From the NCBI GenBank assembly GCA_963682025.1, contig OY821520.1:91719992-91783991 (forward strand): DNA of 64,000 nucleotides, written 5' to 3'. A program made the position numbers and the translations under genes. Source of the DNA: Cordilura impudica. Lineage: Eukaryota > Arthropoda > Insecta > Diptera > Scathophagidae. Each line of letters opens with the position of its first letter. Position 1 is the stretch's first letter. Under the pieces are notes generated by a model, which worked only from the letters and a program-made list of their open reading frames with translations, ran no database searches and was not told the DNA's origin. This document shows, in pieces, positions 21,470-33,738 of this stretch.

Positions 21470-22899
21470 CAGAGCCCCCCATTAGCTCGAGTAGTAAAAA
21501 TAAACATTTTTCATGTTTGAAATCATGTAAAAAGATAAATATAAGTATTTAGTATAACAAATGTATACTTTTTGGAATCGTACAAGTACCAAGAACATCA
21601 TCTTGAAATTTGACTTGAATCGGACTGCCCCACTGGCGTGGGTAAACTACTACTCGAACAAGCTCGACGCAAATGTATGAAAATATTCACTTCATAGATG
21701 TTTAAAGTTACATCAAACTTGAAATAAGAGCAAATTTTCACACATTCGTATAAAAAGTGGCTGATTTTTTTGGAGTAGTTGTTCGCCCAGAACACAATTT
21801 TAATCGGAATGACTTAATTTTTTATATGAGCCATCTGTGAATAAGGCCAATTACGGGCAGTGAAAAAAAAAATATTTAAAAAAAAAAAAATTTTTTTTTT
21901 GTTTCTTTTTTTGCCGAGTAGTAGTTCATCCAAGCTTCAATTTTTTGGCGGCATGCTTTGAAACTTGAAGGAAGTGTTCTCTTTATATACACAGCTCTAA
22001 CGAAGATAATTTTTTATTACGTCATTGTGGAAAATTTTATGGAAAATATCATCAAACTTCAAATAAAAACATATTTTTGCACATTTGTATAGAAAGTGAC
22101 CAATATCAGTCGAGTAGTGCTATACCGACGCCACAATTTTGGTCGGAATGGTTTAAAATTTTTAATGAGTAATCTATGAATATAGTTAATTACTGACAGT
22201 GAAAAAATTAAAAAATTAAAAAAAATTTTTTTTTGTACACATTTTGCAAAATTTCCGATCTTTTTCTAGTAGTTGTTCCCACATGCCAACATTTTTGTCG
22301 GAATGCTTTGAAATTTTGAAAACATATTCTCTACATATATTCAGATCAAAATACTAAGAGCTTTTTCCAAGTGTTCTTTAAAAATTTTTTGTAAACAGGC
22401 ATCAAACATGTACGAAGATCATATTTTCATTCATTTGAGGGGAAAGTGGATGATATTTTTCGAGTAGTACTTAGCCCACAACATAGTTTTTATCAGAATG
22501 TTTAAATATTTCAGGAGGGTAATCTATCTGCGTGACCGACTTCAAAATATATAAAATCATACCATGTTTTTTTGGGAAAATTTTTTAAGAATGAAGTCAA
22601 ACATCTATGAAGTGAATATTTTTTCATATATTTGTATGGAAAGGCGTCGAGCTTTTTTGAGTAGTAGTTGCCCACGCCAGTAGGACAGTCTGATTCAAGT
22701 CAAATTTCAGAATGATATTCTTGTTACGTGTCTGATTCCAAAAAGTGTACATTTGTTATACCAAATACTTATATATATCTTTTTACATGGTTCCAAACAT
22801 GAAAAATGTTAATTTTTACTACTCGAGCTACTCGTTAAGCTCGAGTAGCTCATTTACTACTCGAGTAGCTCGAGTACTCGAGCTTGTCCGTTGGCTCTG
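21470..22899. mobile_element. 1.43-kb foldback-type nonautonomous hAT element
   Basis: Termini CAGAGCC at 21470 and GGCTCTG ending at 22899, flanked by a perfect 8-bp duplication ATTTATAC (21462-21469 and 22900-22907), the hAT signature. Long inverted arms of more than 200 bp carry matching blocks: GGAATCGTACAAG opposite ACGTGTCTGATTCC, TTGACTTGAATCGGACTG opposite CAGTCTGATTCAAGTCAA, and AAGTGAATATT-type blocks near the centre. The right terminus has extra copies of CTCGAGTAGCTCGAGTA, likely subterminal transposase-binding repeats. The middle has two diverged internal repeats (about 21900-22200 and 22210-22510). No transposase. Confidence 0.85.
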
Positions 22900-23606
22900 A
22901 TTTATACCCAATGTGATCAGGGCATAATGACTTTGTGCTGATGTTTGCAACTACCAAAACTATTTGACATAGACCCATCTTTTATTTAGCGATCGACTCA
23001 GAATCACTTTTTGAGTCGATTTAGCGATGTCCGTCTGTCCGTCCGTCCGTCTGTGTGACCATGCAAACCTTGTTATCAATCTACAGGTCGCAAATATGAA
23101 TATATTTTGATGACATTTGGTACGAACACTATTGAAATTGGAGAAAATCGGTTCCTGTCCCTTTAAAAATGATCCCTATGAGATCGATTTAAATTGCCAT
23201 AATATCCAAATTATCATATCAATCTCGGTCAAGTTGGGTTAGTGTATGTTTTTTACATCCGTTTATCAGTTATCCAAAAATAATCCCTATAAGACAATTC
23301 TTAGTTATAGCCACCATATAAAGTTGATTCCCGATCTACACTTACATCTATCAAAAAACAAAAATACTGCACAGATTCTTCTCAAATTTGGGTGTTATAT
23401 GTGTTTGCAAAAAATAAGTGACCTTTGAAAAATATAGTCAGGATCGATCCATTTTTCAAGATATATAAATATAGAATCAGTTATGAACTTTTTCATATCC
23501 GAAGGCAAAAAAAATTAATAACAATGCCACTCAAATTTGGTTTATGCTTATTTTATATATCTAATTGGTTGGACCTAAGAGATAGCATCTCTAAACGCAT
23601 GATATA
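22900..23606 (-). mobile_element. mini-me/DINE-like repeat, copy M5
   Basis: Minus-strand copy starting at the TTTATACCCAATGTG end, with GTCCGTCTGTCCGTCCGTCC near 23028. The foldback hAT element sits exactly at its outer edge, using its ATTTATAC as target. The far end is diverged. Confidence 0.75.
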
Positions 23607-25045
23607 GGGCAATTGAAGTTATCAATTTGTCATATTGCTTGTAACATAAACATCTTAAATAACATGAAATCAATTTATCCTAAATATTTTTATTGGAAAC
23701 GAATTAAAAAATTTCACGGCATTTTTCAACCTTCTTGTCATAATATCATTTTTATATTTATAAATTTTATGTGTGAATTCCATAATAATAAAGCAATTAT
23801 AATTTTTCTAAGTATATCCCTTAATATCATTCATCCGATTAGGAAGCTCTAGAAATTTGAGATACTTGTAGCATTAGCAAATCTAAACTAATTTTTTTAG
23901 TCGTTCTTAATTTTGACGAGACCACACCTAAGTTTTTTGTAAAGTGCAAGTTTGTTGGAATTTCTATTGATTTTATAATATTTGCTGCTAATACATTATT
24001 TATTAATCTAAAAACCGTAAGCTATCCATTGCCAACTTTATATCCACAACTGCGCCATCACAATATTTTAGAAATATTGGCAACACTACTTTGACATTAG
24101 CAGAAATTTAACATGCATTACATTACTGATTTTGTTTTTACTTCAATTGTAGTTTTCAAAGTATTTTTTTTGGCACTTATTTCTTTTTTGATTTGTTAAG
24201 ACTTAACAACATGAAAATGCCAAAAAATGCTTACTTTGAGAAAAGTGAAGAAAGCTGATTTCGTCATGGTTTCTGTATTATTTTCCTGTCATTATATTCT
24301 TAATTTAACTGCAACTTTCATGACCACGTCCGTTTTATGACAAAACATAAACACAAATTTGCAGAGCCAAGAAAAAAAAAATACCCACTACATCCCAGCA
24401 AAAGTTTAGTGTTAAAGTGAAGTGGCCTTGAAAGTATTAAACATCAGAGATTTTTATTCATACTTTATTTTGGAAATGCCAAATTATTTTCCAATAATTT
24501 AAACAAGAAATAAAGTAATAAAAGATCTAGGCCGAAAATATGAAACTCCACTTTTTGAGCTTCATGAAGGGGTTTCAGGTCGGAAATTAGCAGATCTCAA
24601 CCTGAATATAATCTAAGGTGATGGCCACAGATGCTTGTGCTCAAATACACACATTTTTAATGACTTATTATTGTATTCTTTTTTCATTAAAAAAATTAAT
24701 AATATTAAATATAGATATCAGGCATAAACCAAGTTTTGATATTTTCTTAAAGTATATTGATTATTATATGGGAACTTGGTCCAAAGAAAAAAATCCGATG
24801 ATGACTGGACTTAGCGAGGTCAATTTTGAATACATTTCAAGAGTATTATCAAACCAATTTTTCGCACAACATTTGGTAAAGTATCATCAAAACACATTAC
24901 ACATTATGGCTTTTGACCAAAATGTTTTTTTTTTTGATTTATGCAATTCTTAAATTAAGATTCTAGAGAATTTTTTCAGAATTTTTGAGGAGGGTTATAA
25001 AACAAAATCAGGTAAATCGCTTCTGATAAGTACAACACTATTAAT
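23607..25045. other. AT-rich DNA with a mini-me-related fragment, no gene
   Basis: No coding region is supported. About 24715-25045 contains AGGCATAAACCAAGTTTTGA and AAATCGCTTCTGATAA; the latter block resembles about 38450-38480, so an old dispersed repeat is likely. Confidence 0.4.
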
Positions 25046-25797
25046 AGCAAGCAAGATAATTATAGTTGGTCTACACCGACTATACGATATCCTATAATAT
25101 GCGTTTATCCCTTAGGTCCAACTAAACAAATTTGGATGGCAAATTTGGGTGGCATTGTTATTGATTTGTTTGCCTTTAAATATGAAAAACTTCATATCGT
25201 ATGTTATATTTATATGGGGGCTAGGTCGAATAATGGACCAGTCTTGACCATATTTGCTTATGTCATTTATTTTTTAGCAAAAATATAAAAAAACCAAATT
25301 TGAAAAAAACTGTGCAATATTTATTTTTTTTTTTTTTTGATAGATTTAATTGAAGATCGGGAAGCAGCTTTATATGGGGGCTACAAGAAGAATTGCCCTG
25401 TAAGATTTATTTTAAGACTACTGGTAAATGGATGTAAACAACACATACAAACCCACCCAATTGTACCGAGATCTATATGATAATTTGGATCTTATGGCAA
25501 TTCAAGTCGATCTCATAGGAGTCATTTGTATGGGGGCTAGGTCTAAACATAAACCGATTTTCACAAATTTTATGGCCAATACCAGCTTAAATACTAAACT
25601 TCATCACAATACATTCATATTTTTCGGCCTGTACTTTGACTATAAGTTTTACATGGAGAGACAGACAGACGGACAGACGGACGGACGTCACTAAATCGGT
25701 ATAGTAAAAGATGGGTGTAGGTCAAATATTTTTGGTAGTTACAAATATCAGCGCAAAGTCATTATACCCTGACCACATAGTGGTATAGGGTATAAAA
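25046..25797 (+). mobile_element. mini-me/DINE-like repeat, copy M6
   Basis: Plus-strand copy from AAGATAATTATAGTTGGTC to GTGGTATAGGGTATAAA, with ACAGACGGACAGACGGACGG near 25665. More diverged than M10/M11. Confidence 0.8.
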
Positions 25798-26562
25798 ATT
25801 AGAATATTCCTCATAAATGCGGTTAACATTATTAGTTTAAGGAGAACTTCAACGAAATTAAATTTAAAAGTTCAGTATTTCCTCAGTAATGCGAGTAATG
25901 TGCAATATTTTGCAAATAATCTGATGAAGAATGACTTTTTTACTCCATTGATGTCCCTCTAAATAAGAGGTTTGTACCAAAGTATGCAGATTTTATGGTG
26001 GATTTCAAATGAAAAATATTTCGAAGATCTATATCGTTTTGTCGAGGTTTGAACTTGGGAAATGCTGAATTATATATTAAAGAGTCATGAAAGGTTCCCC
26101 ATTAAAAAATAACTTTTAGGTCAGCTGGGTTACTCATTTTTAGTGAAAATGATTCACTAACATTCCCTGCAGGTTGCTATTGGAAATCATTAAAACCGGG
26201 TTGATACCTGCCTAGATATTAATGAATATGTAAAAAAAAAAATCTTGAAAATATATGATTTTTCTATGTTGTTCTTGTTAATTTTATTATTCAAAATTTT
26301 GTTTCTTGTGTGTGATAGCTGTAATAGTTCTTGTTTTAGTGGCCGTTATGTTTATGATATTTGCGTCATTAGCATATATGTTTGCTTAGAGGTTCAGGTC
26401 GTGCTGCACCGCCACCACCAAGAGAAAATATATTTAAATTAAATTAAAAATACTGTTAATAAACAATATTAAAATAGATATTAATAGCTAAATATCTGTT
26501 TTTAACTGTGGTAAACAGAAATGGAAAGCCCAATGAAAGATAAATTATGGAATTTTTATATA
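25798..26562. other. AT-rich spacer, no gene recognised
   Basis: No motif or repeat recognised; it ends at the TA target of the mariner at 26563. Confidence 0.35.
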
Positions 26563-27868
26563 ACGGGTGATTTTTTTGAGGTTAGGATTTTCATGCATTA
26601 GTATTTGACAGATCACGTGGGATTTCAGACATGGTGTCAAAGAGAAAGATGCTCAGTATGCTTTGACATTTCATCATGAATAGACTTACTAACGAGCAAC
26701 GCTTGCAAATCATTGAATTTTATTACCAAAATCAGTGTTCGGTTCGAAATGTGTTTCGCGCTTTACGTCCGATTTATGGTCTACATAATCGACCAAGTGA
26801 GCAAACAATTAATGCGATTGTGACCAAGTTTCGTACTCAGTTTACTTTATTGGACATTAAACCAACCACACGAATGCGTACAGTGCGTAAGGAAGAGAAT
26901 ATTGCGTCTGTTTCTGAGAGTGTTGCTGAAGACCGTGAAATGTCGATTCGTCGCCGTTCGCAGCAATTGGGTTTGTGTTATTCGACCACATGGAAGATTT
27001 TACGCAAAGATCTTGGTGTAAAACCGTATAAAATACAGCTCGTGCAAGAACTGAAGCCGAACGATCTGCCACAACGTCTAATTTTCAGTGAATGGGCCCT
27101 AGAAAAGTTGGCAGAAAATCCGCTTTTTTATCGACAAATTTTGTTCAGCGATGAGGCTCATTTCTGGTTGAATGGCTTCGTAAATAAGCAAAATTGCCGT
27201 ATTTGGAGTGAAGAGCAACCAGAAGCCGTTCAAGAACTGCCCATGCATCCCGAAAAATGCACTGTTTGGTGTGGTTTGTACGCTGGTGGAATCATTGGAC
27301 CGTATTTTTTCAAAGATGCTGTTGGACGCAACGTTACGGTGAATGGCGATCGCTATCGTTCGATGCTAACAAACTTTTTGTTGCCAAAAATGGAAGAACT
27401 GAACTTGGTTGATATGTGGTTTCAACAAGATGGCGCTACATGCCACACAGCTCGCGATTCTATGGCCATTTTGAGGGAAAACTTCGGAGAACAATACATC
27501 TCAAGAAATGGACCGGTAAGTTGGCCACCAAGATCATGCGATTTGACGCCTTTAGACTATTTTTTGTGGGGCTACGTCAAGTCTAAAGTCTACAGAAATA
27601 AGCCAGCAACTATTCCAGCTTTGGAAGACAACATTTCCGAAGAAATTCGGGCTATTCCGGCCGAAATGCTCGAAAAAGTTGCCCAAAATTGGACTTTCCG
27701 AATGGACCACGTAAGACGCAGCCGCGGTCAACATTTAAATGAAATTATCTTCAAAAAGTAAATGTCATGGACCAATCTAACGTTTCAAATAAAGAACCGA
27801 TGAGATTTTGCAAATTTTATGCGTTTTTTTTAAAAAAAAAGTTATCAAGCTCTTAAAAAATCACCCGT
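26563..27868 (+). mobile_element. rosa-like mariner element with intact transposase (copy C)
   Basis: Terminal inverted repeats ACGGGTGATTTTTT at both ends (14 bp exact) inside a TA duplication (26561-26562 and 27869-27870). Total length is 1306 bp. One open transposase gene occupies most of it, with about 110 bp of 5' and 3' non-coding sequence. Apparently complete and the best candidate for an active or recently active element in the window. Confidence 0.92.
26676..27761 (+). CDS. mariner-type transposase, intact, 361 aa
   Basis: This enzyme would bind the element's terminal repeats and catalyse cut-and-paste transposition into TA sites in the nucleus. Residues 1-125 form the paired helix-turn-helix DNA-binding region (LTNEQRLQIIEFYY; SIRRRSQQLGL; WKILRKDLGVKPYKIQLVQE). 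The catalytic DDD domain shows FSDEAHFWLNG (Asp159), MWFQQDGATCHTA (Asp252) and RSCDLTPLDYFLWG (Asp289 and Asp294). Counting to Asp294 gives 41 intervening residues, matching the DD41D rosa subfamily described from tephritid flies; counting to Asp289 gives 36. Length is normal for mariners. The ATG at 26676 begins the conserved MNRLTNEQR start. No stop, shift or missing catalytic residue is visible. Confidence 0.93.
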   Translation: MNRLTNEQRLQIIEFYYQNQCSVRNVFRALRPIYGLHNRPSEQTINAIVTKFRTQFTLLDIKPTTRMRTVRKEENIASVSESVAEDREMSIRRRSQQLGLCYSTTWKILRKDLGVKPYKIQLVQELKPNDLPQRLIFSEWALEKLAENPLFYRQILFSDEAHFWLNGFVNKQNCRIWSEEQPEAVQELPMHPEKCTVWCGLYAGGIIGPYFFKDAVGRNVTVNGDRYRSMLTNFLLPKMEELNLVDMWFQQDGATCHTARDSMAILRENFGEQYISRNGPVSWPPRSCDLTPLDYFLWGYVKSKVYRNKPATIPALEDNISEEIRAIPAEMLEKVAQNWTFRMDHVRRSRGQHLNEIIFKK

Positions 27869-27929
27869 TAGAAGTTTATCCTTTCTAGGAACATAACCAT
27901 CATTTCTTTCATGAAAAGATTATAAGAAA

Positions 27930-28297
27930 CCTATAATATTAATAGACTAGGCGATTTCTTGTGACCAATATTTTATTCTACCGTTATATCCCGATTTTGA
28001 CCAAACGTATATTATTTGAAATGTATTTCTTTTTAGCCGTTTTTCAGATTTACAGATTTTTAAATTTTATCCTTTATTTTGAGTAAATTGCATTTAAAGT
28101 TGCTACTAACACATATATTAAATTTCATATATGCTATGTGTGTGTTTATTAAATTTGTTAATGTGTTTGTTAATGAGTTTGTTGTCTTCATTCACAATAA
28201 TAATAAACCAAAAAAGTGTTGGTTTGTGAATTGGCGAAGTTGAAAAATAAAGTTGCCTAGAAATTGTACTCGAATTTCGAGCACTGGCATCTGCTAG
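27930..28297 (+). mobile_element. nonautonomous Helitron, copy H2
   Basis: Begins CTATAATATTAATAG (the first base of the family's TC end is changed) and ends with TCTGCTAG|T at 28297, preceded by the hairpin ACTCGAATTTCGAG. It contains the GTGTGTGTTTATTAAATTTG block typical of the family. Confidence 0.8.
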
Positions 28298-31001
28298 TTA
28301 TTATAAATACTGGTTAAAAAAAGCAATTAACTATAAATTTAAATGGTATTAGAATTAAAAAGTTAAATATCAGCAACAGTATTTAAATGGTAACCGTACC
28401 ACACATTGTTTATAATAGTGAGTGTAAGACACAGATGCTACTATCCAAAAAATCGGCAGACCCGAATTTAACACTTGTACTTATTTTTATTAGGCTAGTA
28501 ATCATCACAACTGATTTATCTGGGCTTTCAAAATATGTTTCAAAAACTCACTTGTGGGAAAAATCAATTTCAGCGACGCCGTACCGACTTTAAAAAATTA
28601 AAACAAAAATCTCTTAAGAATTCATATTACGCTATAAGTGTTGAAAAAATAAAAAAAAAAACATCCTAATACACAAGTTACCTATATTAGACCAATATAC
28701 ATATTATTTTCTGCATCCTCGGTGAAAATAAATCCAACTTAGAAGAGTAAGGTCTGAAAAAGTATAGAATTTCATAAATTTCAATAACGATTTTCTCTGA
28801 GCCCATTAAATCCCATATATCTAATTTTATTTAAATAATTTTATAATTGAAACTTTAAGTTTGATTACTAAAATATTCTGAATAAGATCTAGATGGTTAT
28901 AAAAATCAATACAAACTCACAACTCATACCCGTGACCACAGATTGGTAAAGGCTAAACAAATGTTTGCTGGGTTAAACTGAACATCATCAAATAATCTAA
29001 AATATGGGTGTGACTCACTATCAGTTTTTGTTCGTGTTTGCTTTTTTACGCCAGTATTTACTAATACTTTGTATATTTAAAACATAAAGAAATATTTTTT
29101 TTCACTATTTTTTTATTTTTTTTTTTGTAAAAAGTTCATTAAACTTATTTAACATATTAGTTCGAATCATATGTACATATATCAGGACATGAGATCAATG
29201 AACTATATACCTTTTCTTTTTCAAGAAATTGGTACAAAATCTGTAAAATTTTCCTATTTACAAGCTCTTTTAGATTTCTTTGTTTTTATTTAAAAACAAA
29301 GGAATCTGCATATTAATTTAATTTTCATTGAACATAGCTTAAAATACGCAATTTTTTTAAGTGCATATACAATTTATATTTATTTGTTTCTCACATTTTT
29401 TACTGGTCATTTTACTGATATCTTACACCCAGTATAGTCATATAGCTCAGTAACATAAAAACAAATCAAAATCAATCAATTTATTAAACTAACTTTAAAT
29501 TGAAAAAATTTCGTTTAAAATTGAAATAAAAAATGGCATAATTTCCCTTCGGCAACATTAAATAAACTTGAATGCAAGTGTTTACACTATAAACACTATA
29601 AATACAGAAAAAAAAAAACAAAATTGTTTTAAGAACCCTTGACATATGAAAACTGTGTTAAAAATAACAAAAATATTTTCAAATTTATTTGTTAGAAATT
29701 TTCCACATTAGCAAGAAATATATCAAAACAAACCGGAAGCAAGTACAAACAGTTACTCGAGGAATTAAATGTACCTTTTGACAACCAAATTAAATATAAA
29801 ATAAATATTTTTGCTACAAAACAGTTTTCCATTTTTTTTATAAAGAAAAACTTATTGATTCGTTGAGTATACATATATTCACTCTTGGCATTATATAGTT
29901 TCACCTAGCTATCTAACTTTCATATTCCAAAAGTTATTTAACTTGAACGTTCAATAAGCTATGTGACTGTTTATAACTTACTAGTACACTTAACAATAGA
30001 AATATTTGCAAAATCGTTTACATACGAAAATTCTCTAAAGACTAAAGTAGAATACTAGTACTAAATAGTAGTAGTAGTAGTAGCAAAAAATACTGTAGAT
30101 AAAAAAGCAAAATTGCTTTTTTTTTTGTCAAAAGACACAAAATTTTCAAATGCGTTGAAATATTCACATTAAAAATTGGGGATGAAAACGAATTATATAC
30201 ATTTTGTATGGGGTTATAAATGGGTGTATTGCAGATGTATGTTGGGTGACCATGAACGTTGTATAAAATGCAATCAATATATTACACAAAGTACAGATGG
30301 GATCAGAAATATAGCAATGTAAAAACAGTATTTGGCTAGCTTAAACGACTTCGATAGTAATATCAGACAAAAAAAGTTTGGATGTGTTATTTGGATATAC
30401 AGAGGTATTTTTGGAAACATTTGTATAAAAACATGATGGTAATTTTCTCAATTAAAATTTTTTTAATATACACATTAGAGCTATAAACAAATTTTGCGCA
30501 TAGTACCACGTGATGGTACTTCTTCGGTTATTTTACAAAAAAAAATTTTTTAACAAGTTATTTTTTTTCATTTAACTTCATATATAATGGTTACATTATT
30601 AAGAAAAAAAAAAACAACAATTATTATTGTAGGATAACAATTTTAAGTTTGAAGTACGTGTAAATTTGCAAAATGAATATCCTGCACAGTTTTTATTGCA
30701 CGTTCTGTACAAATATTACTCCTTTGCTGATTTTTGATTACTGAATCATCTTGTATCCAATGTTTAAGAAAGCATTTCTTGGCGTTTTTGAATATTGCTA
30801 ATGACTGGTTTAAAAATTAAAAGTTATCTTCGTGAAATCGGTGGTCTGAGAACAATATATCGTACCACTAACCGCAAGTAAACTCACAAATTGGATATAA
30901 CTCAGACTTATATTTTGGTGTTAGTATAAATGCTATAAGTGCAAGGATGGCTCTCGAATTCTTTTAAATTTTATAAATTGAAACATGGTTTTTTGAAAAT
31001 A
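28298..31001. other. AT-rich DNA, no gene recognised; (AGT)n tract
   Basis: About 2.7 kb with no supported gene or known repeat. A short (AGT)n microsatellite lies at about 30066-30083. The many small ORFs have no protein-like motifs. Confidence 0.4.
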
Positions 31002-32077
31002 CAGTCAACTCGCGAAAACGTGAACTCCCAAAAAAATGAACGACTCAGAAACGTGAACATTTTTATTTTTCTACAAACTACTCTAAAACGTGCACAAAAT
31101 CTGAAAGCTCTAAAACGTGAACAATTTTTTTTGGCGATTTTCTTGTATTTTTGAAATGTTTTTTTTTTTTTTAATTTAGGGAATCCCCGAACTATAGTTA
31201 ACATTTTTTTTTATGTTTGACACCTTACTTTGCGTAAATAGATGCATTGACCTTTTAGTTGTTCTATGACATTTGCACTCTAAACACACAAAATGTGATT
31301 TAAAAAGTTAAGTTTGAAAATGAATTTATTAGTTGTGAGAAAAATTCGTAGAATTTTTACGAAAAGGTTGTAGTGTTACAGGTTTAGCCAAAAAGTATCA
31401 AGTCCACAATTTGCTCAATTAAAAAAAAGAAAAGAGACATCATAGAACGCGTTAATAATACATTTTCTGGCCCAGGAAAACTCAAAACATTACACAAATC
31501 TGAGCTTCCTAGAATGAAAAACGCACTTTATAAATGGTTTCTTACATGAGAAACAAAAATATTCCAGTTAGTGGACGTTTGCTTAAAGCAAAAGCTAAAG
31601 AAATTCACGAGCAAATAAATGAAACCGGCCGTGGCTTCAATGCTAGTGACGGATGGCTCCAAAAATTTAAAAAAGAAGCGTCATTCGACTTCTTAAAATT
31701 TCCGGAGAAAAGCTTTCTGCTCAGCCGGAGTTGGTAGCTCCGTTTAAAGCGAAATTAAGAGAATAAATTGATAAACTAGGCTTATGCGATGAGCTGATAA
31801 ATCCGTTTTATATTGGAAACAATTACACGAAAAATCGTATGTTTCATCATTGGAAAAAACTGTTCCCGGTGCCAAAATGGAAAAACAATGATTTACTTTT
31901 ATGTGTTGTTCAAATGCATTAGGAACTCATAAGCTTAACCATCTTGTGATAGGAAAGGCTAAGAATCCCCGATGCTTTAAACATTTTGTATGCGCCGTTA
32001 ATTATAAAAGTGCTAATTCTGCTTGGATGGCATCTGCTATTTTTTATGACTGGTGTCATTACTCATTTGTGGCAGAG

Positions 32078-32137
32078 GTAAGTCTCTCATATGAATTAAA
32101 AATTTGTATGCTAAAGTTTTTTTTTTGGTTTTCTTAG
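32078..32137 (+). other. predicted 60-bp intron in Tigger-like pseudogene
   Basis: GTAAGT donor, T-rich tract and TTCTTAG acceptor; splicing restores the frame across the DDE_1 domain between FVAE and VTNF. Size is typical of fly short introns. Confidence 0.6.
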
Positions 32138-32585
32138 GTTACTAATTTCTTGACTTAAAAGTGGCTGCCAATAAAAGCACTTTTATTAGTAGACAATGCC
32201 CCTTCACATCCTCCTGAAAAAGAATTAAAAACTCTGGATGGATCCATTTGTACAATATTTTTACCTGCAAATGTAACTTATTTAATTCAGCCAATGGATC
32301 AAAACGTTTTAAAAATTACAAAACTGCATTATAGAAACAGCCTACTGGCATTAATTGCACTAAAAAGTTATCATTAAAAGATGCTATTATCTTGTTAGAC
32401 TTAGCATGGAGTCGAATAACAAAAGATATTTTATATAAAGCTTGGAAAAACGTTTAAATTTAGTTTCGGATGAAGATGACCCGGATGATAAGATTCCTTT
32501 AAGTCTCTTAAGAGAAAGCTGGCAAACAGAAACAAGACAACTGAAAGAAAGAGCTGTCGGTCTTCTTGGAATGTTAAATCCTCAG

Positions 32586-32640
32586 GTTTGTTATAAAAAT
32601 ATTTTAATATTTGCAGTTATTTAAAGAAATTTTATTACAG
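32586..32640 (+). other. predicted 55-bp intron in Tigger-like pseudogene
   Basis: GTTTGT donor and TTACAG acceptor flank a stop-containing insert; removal joins GMLNPQ to FEFTLDQVQEW in one frame. An internal TTGCAG at about 32616 is an alternative acceptor. Confidence 0.5.
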
Positions 32641-33402
32641 TTCGAATTTACACTGGACCAAGTTCAAGAATGGAATAACAATCGTGAAGAGCATTTTGCA
32701 GAATGTGAAATTTTTGAAATTCACGATGAAGCCGATGATGATATGATGATGACTGCATTAGAGATCAGCCGGAAATCAGAATCAAATCAAAGGAAGCTGT
32801 AGAAGCATTTGATAAAGTTTCGATATGGTCTGAAAACAATATGGTTGACCAAAACGACATTAAAGTGTTGATAAATCTTAAAGAAAAAGGCTGTACTAAA
32901 ACGCTGAACTAAAATTTTATAAATTTAATTTTTTTTTAAACAGTGTTCAATTGTTTTGTTTTTAAAAATAAATTTTGTTTTTCTTGAATTAGTTGAAGTA
33001 ATTTCCATTTCATTTTTTAACTATATAATTATATTTGTTTATTTATATAGTTCTATGTAAAAATTGAATTGCTTATAAAATATGCGATTAAAAAATATGT
33101 ACTTAATGTTTTTTTTTTCTTTAAAGATCATTTCTGACGTTTAATAGGGCTAGTTTATTTTTAAAATTAAGCAATCGAAAACGTGAACAAATTCACAAAC
33201 GTGAACACCCTTGGTAAAAATTAGTTCACGTTTCTGCGAGTTGACTGTATCTGAATGCATTTCCCAACTCAAACAAATACTGCATATCATCACGCCACTT
33301 TATGTTTTTGGTGTAAATTTTTTCTTTATTTTGGGTAACGCTTTGCTTGAGTTCATTTTAATTATTGATTAATTCTGGTAAAAAATTATAAATAATTGGG
33401 TG

Positions 33403-33738
33403 CTATTTCTAGGCAGCCTTATTTTTCAAATTAGCCAATTCACAAACCAACACTTCTATGGTTTATTTTTATTGTGAATGAGGTTAACAAACTTATTAAC
33501 AAACACATTAAAAAATTTAATAAAACACACATAGCATATGTATAATTTTATGTATATGTTAGTAGCAACTTTAAATACAATTTACTCAAAATAAAGGAAA
33601 AAATTTAAAAATCTGTAAATCTGCAAAACGGCTAAAAGGAATGACCTTTAAAATAATATACGTTTGGTCAAAATCGGGATAAAACGGTAGAACTAAACAT
33701 CGGTCACAAGAAATCGCCTAGCCTATTAATATTATAGA
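33403..33738 (-). mobile_element. nonautonomous Helitron, copy H3 (3'-truncated)
   Basis: The minus-strand 5' end TCTATAATATTAATAGG is at 33738 with A as outer neighbour. The body matches the family, but the terminal hairpin and CTAG are missing near 33403. Confidence 0.75.

Larger units (their letters stand above)
31320..32910 (+). pseudogene. dead Tigger/jerky-type transposase with two intron-like gaps
   Basis: Protein blocks in order: a CENP-B/Tc5-type DNA-binding segment (VSGRLLKAKAKEIHEQ; GFNASDGWLQKFKK, near 31570-31670), and the DDE_1 domain (KLNHLVIGKAKNPRCFKHF near 31930; [16 protein letters not shown] near 32190; [19 protein letters not shown] near 32260). A C-terminal part (WSRITKDILYKAWKK; DDPDDKIPLSLLRESW) ends in an acidic tail. 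The protein is interrupted by GTAAGT...TTCTTAG (32078-32137, 60 bp) and GTTTGT...TTACAG (32586-32640, 55 bp). Removing them joins VAE to VTNFLT and NPQ to FEFTLDQ. Frameshifts (for example near 31535), a TAA near 32155 and loss of the first catalytic Asp block make it dead. Confidence 0.82.
31002..33247 (+). mobile_element. pogo/Tigger-like DNA transposon
   Basis: Termini CAGTCAACTCGC at 31002 and GCGAGTTGACTG ending at 33247, flanked by TA (31000-31001 and 33248-33249). CAGT-type ends with TA targets fit pogo/Tigger. Several copies of AAACGTGAAC lie within about 110 bp of the left end and about 75 bp of the right end in matching orientation to the termini; these are probable transposase-binding sites. 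Length 2246 bp. Confidence 0.88.
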
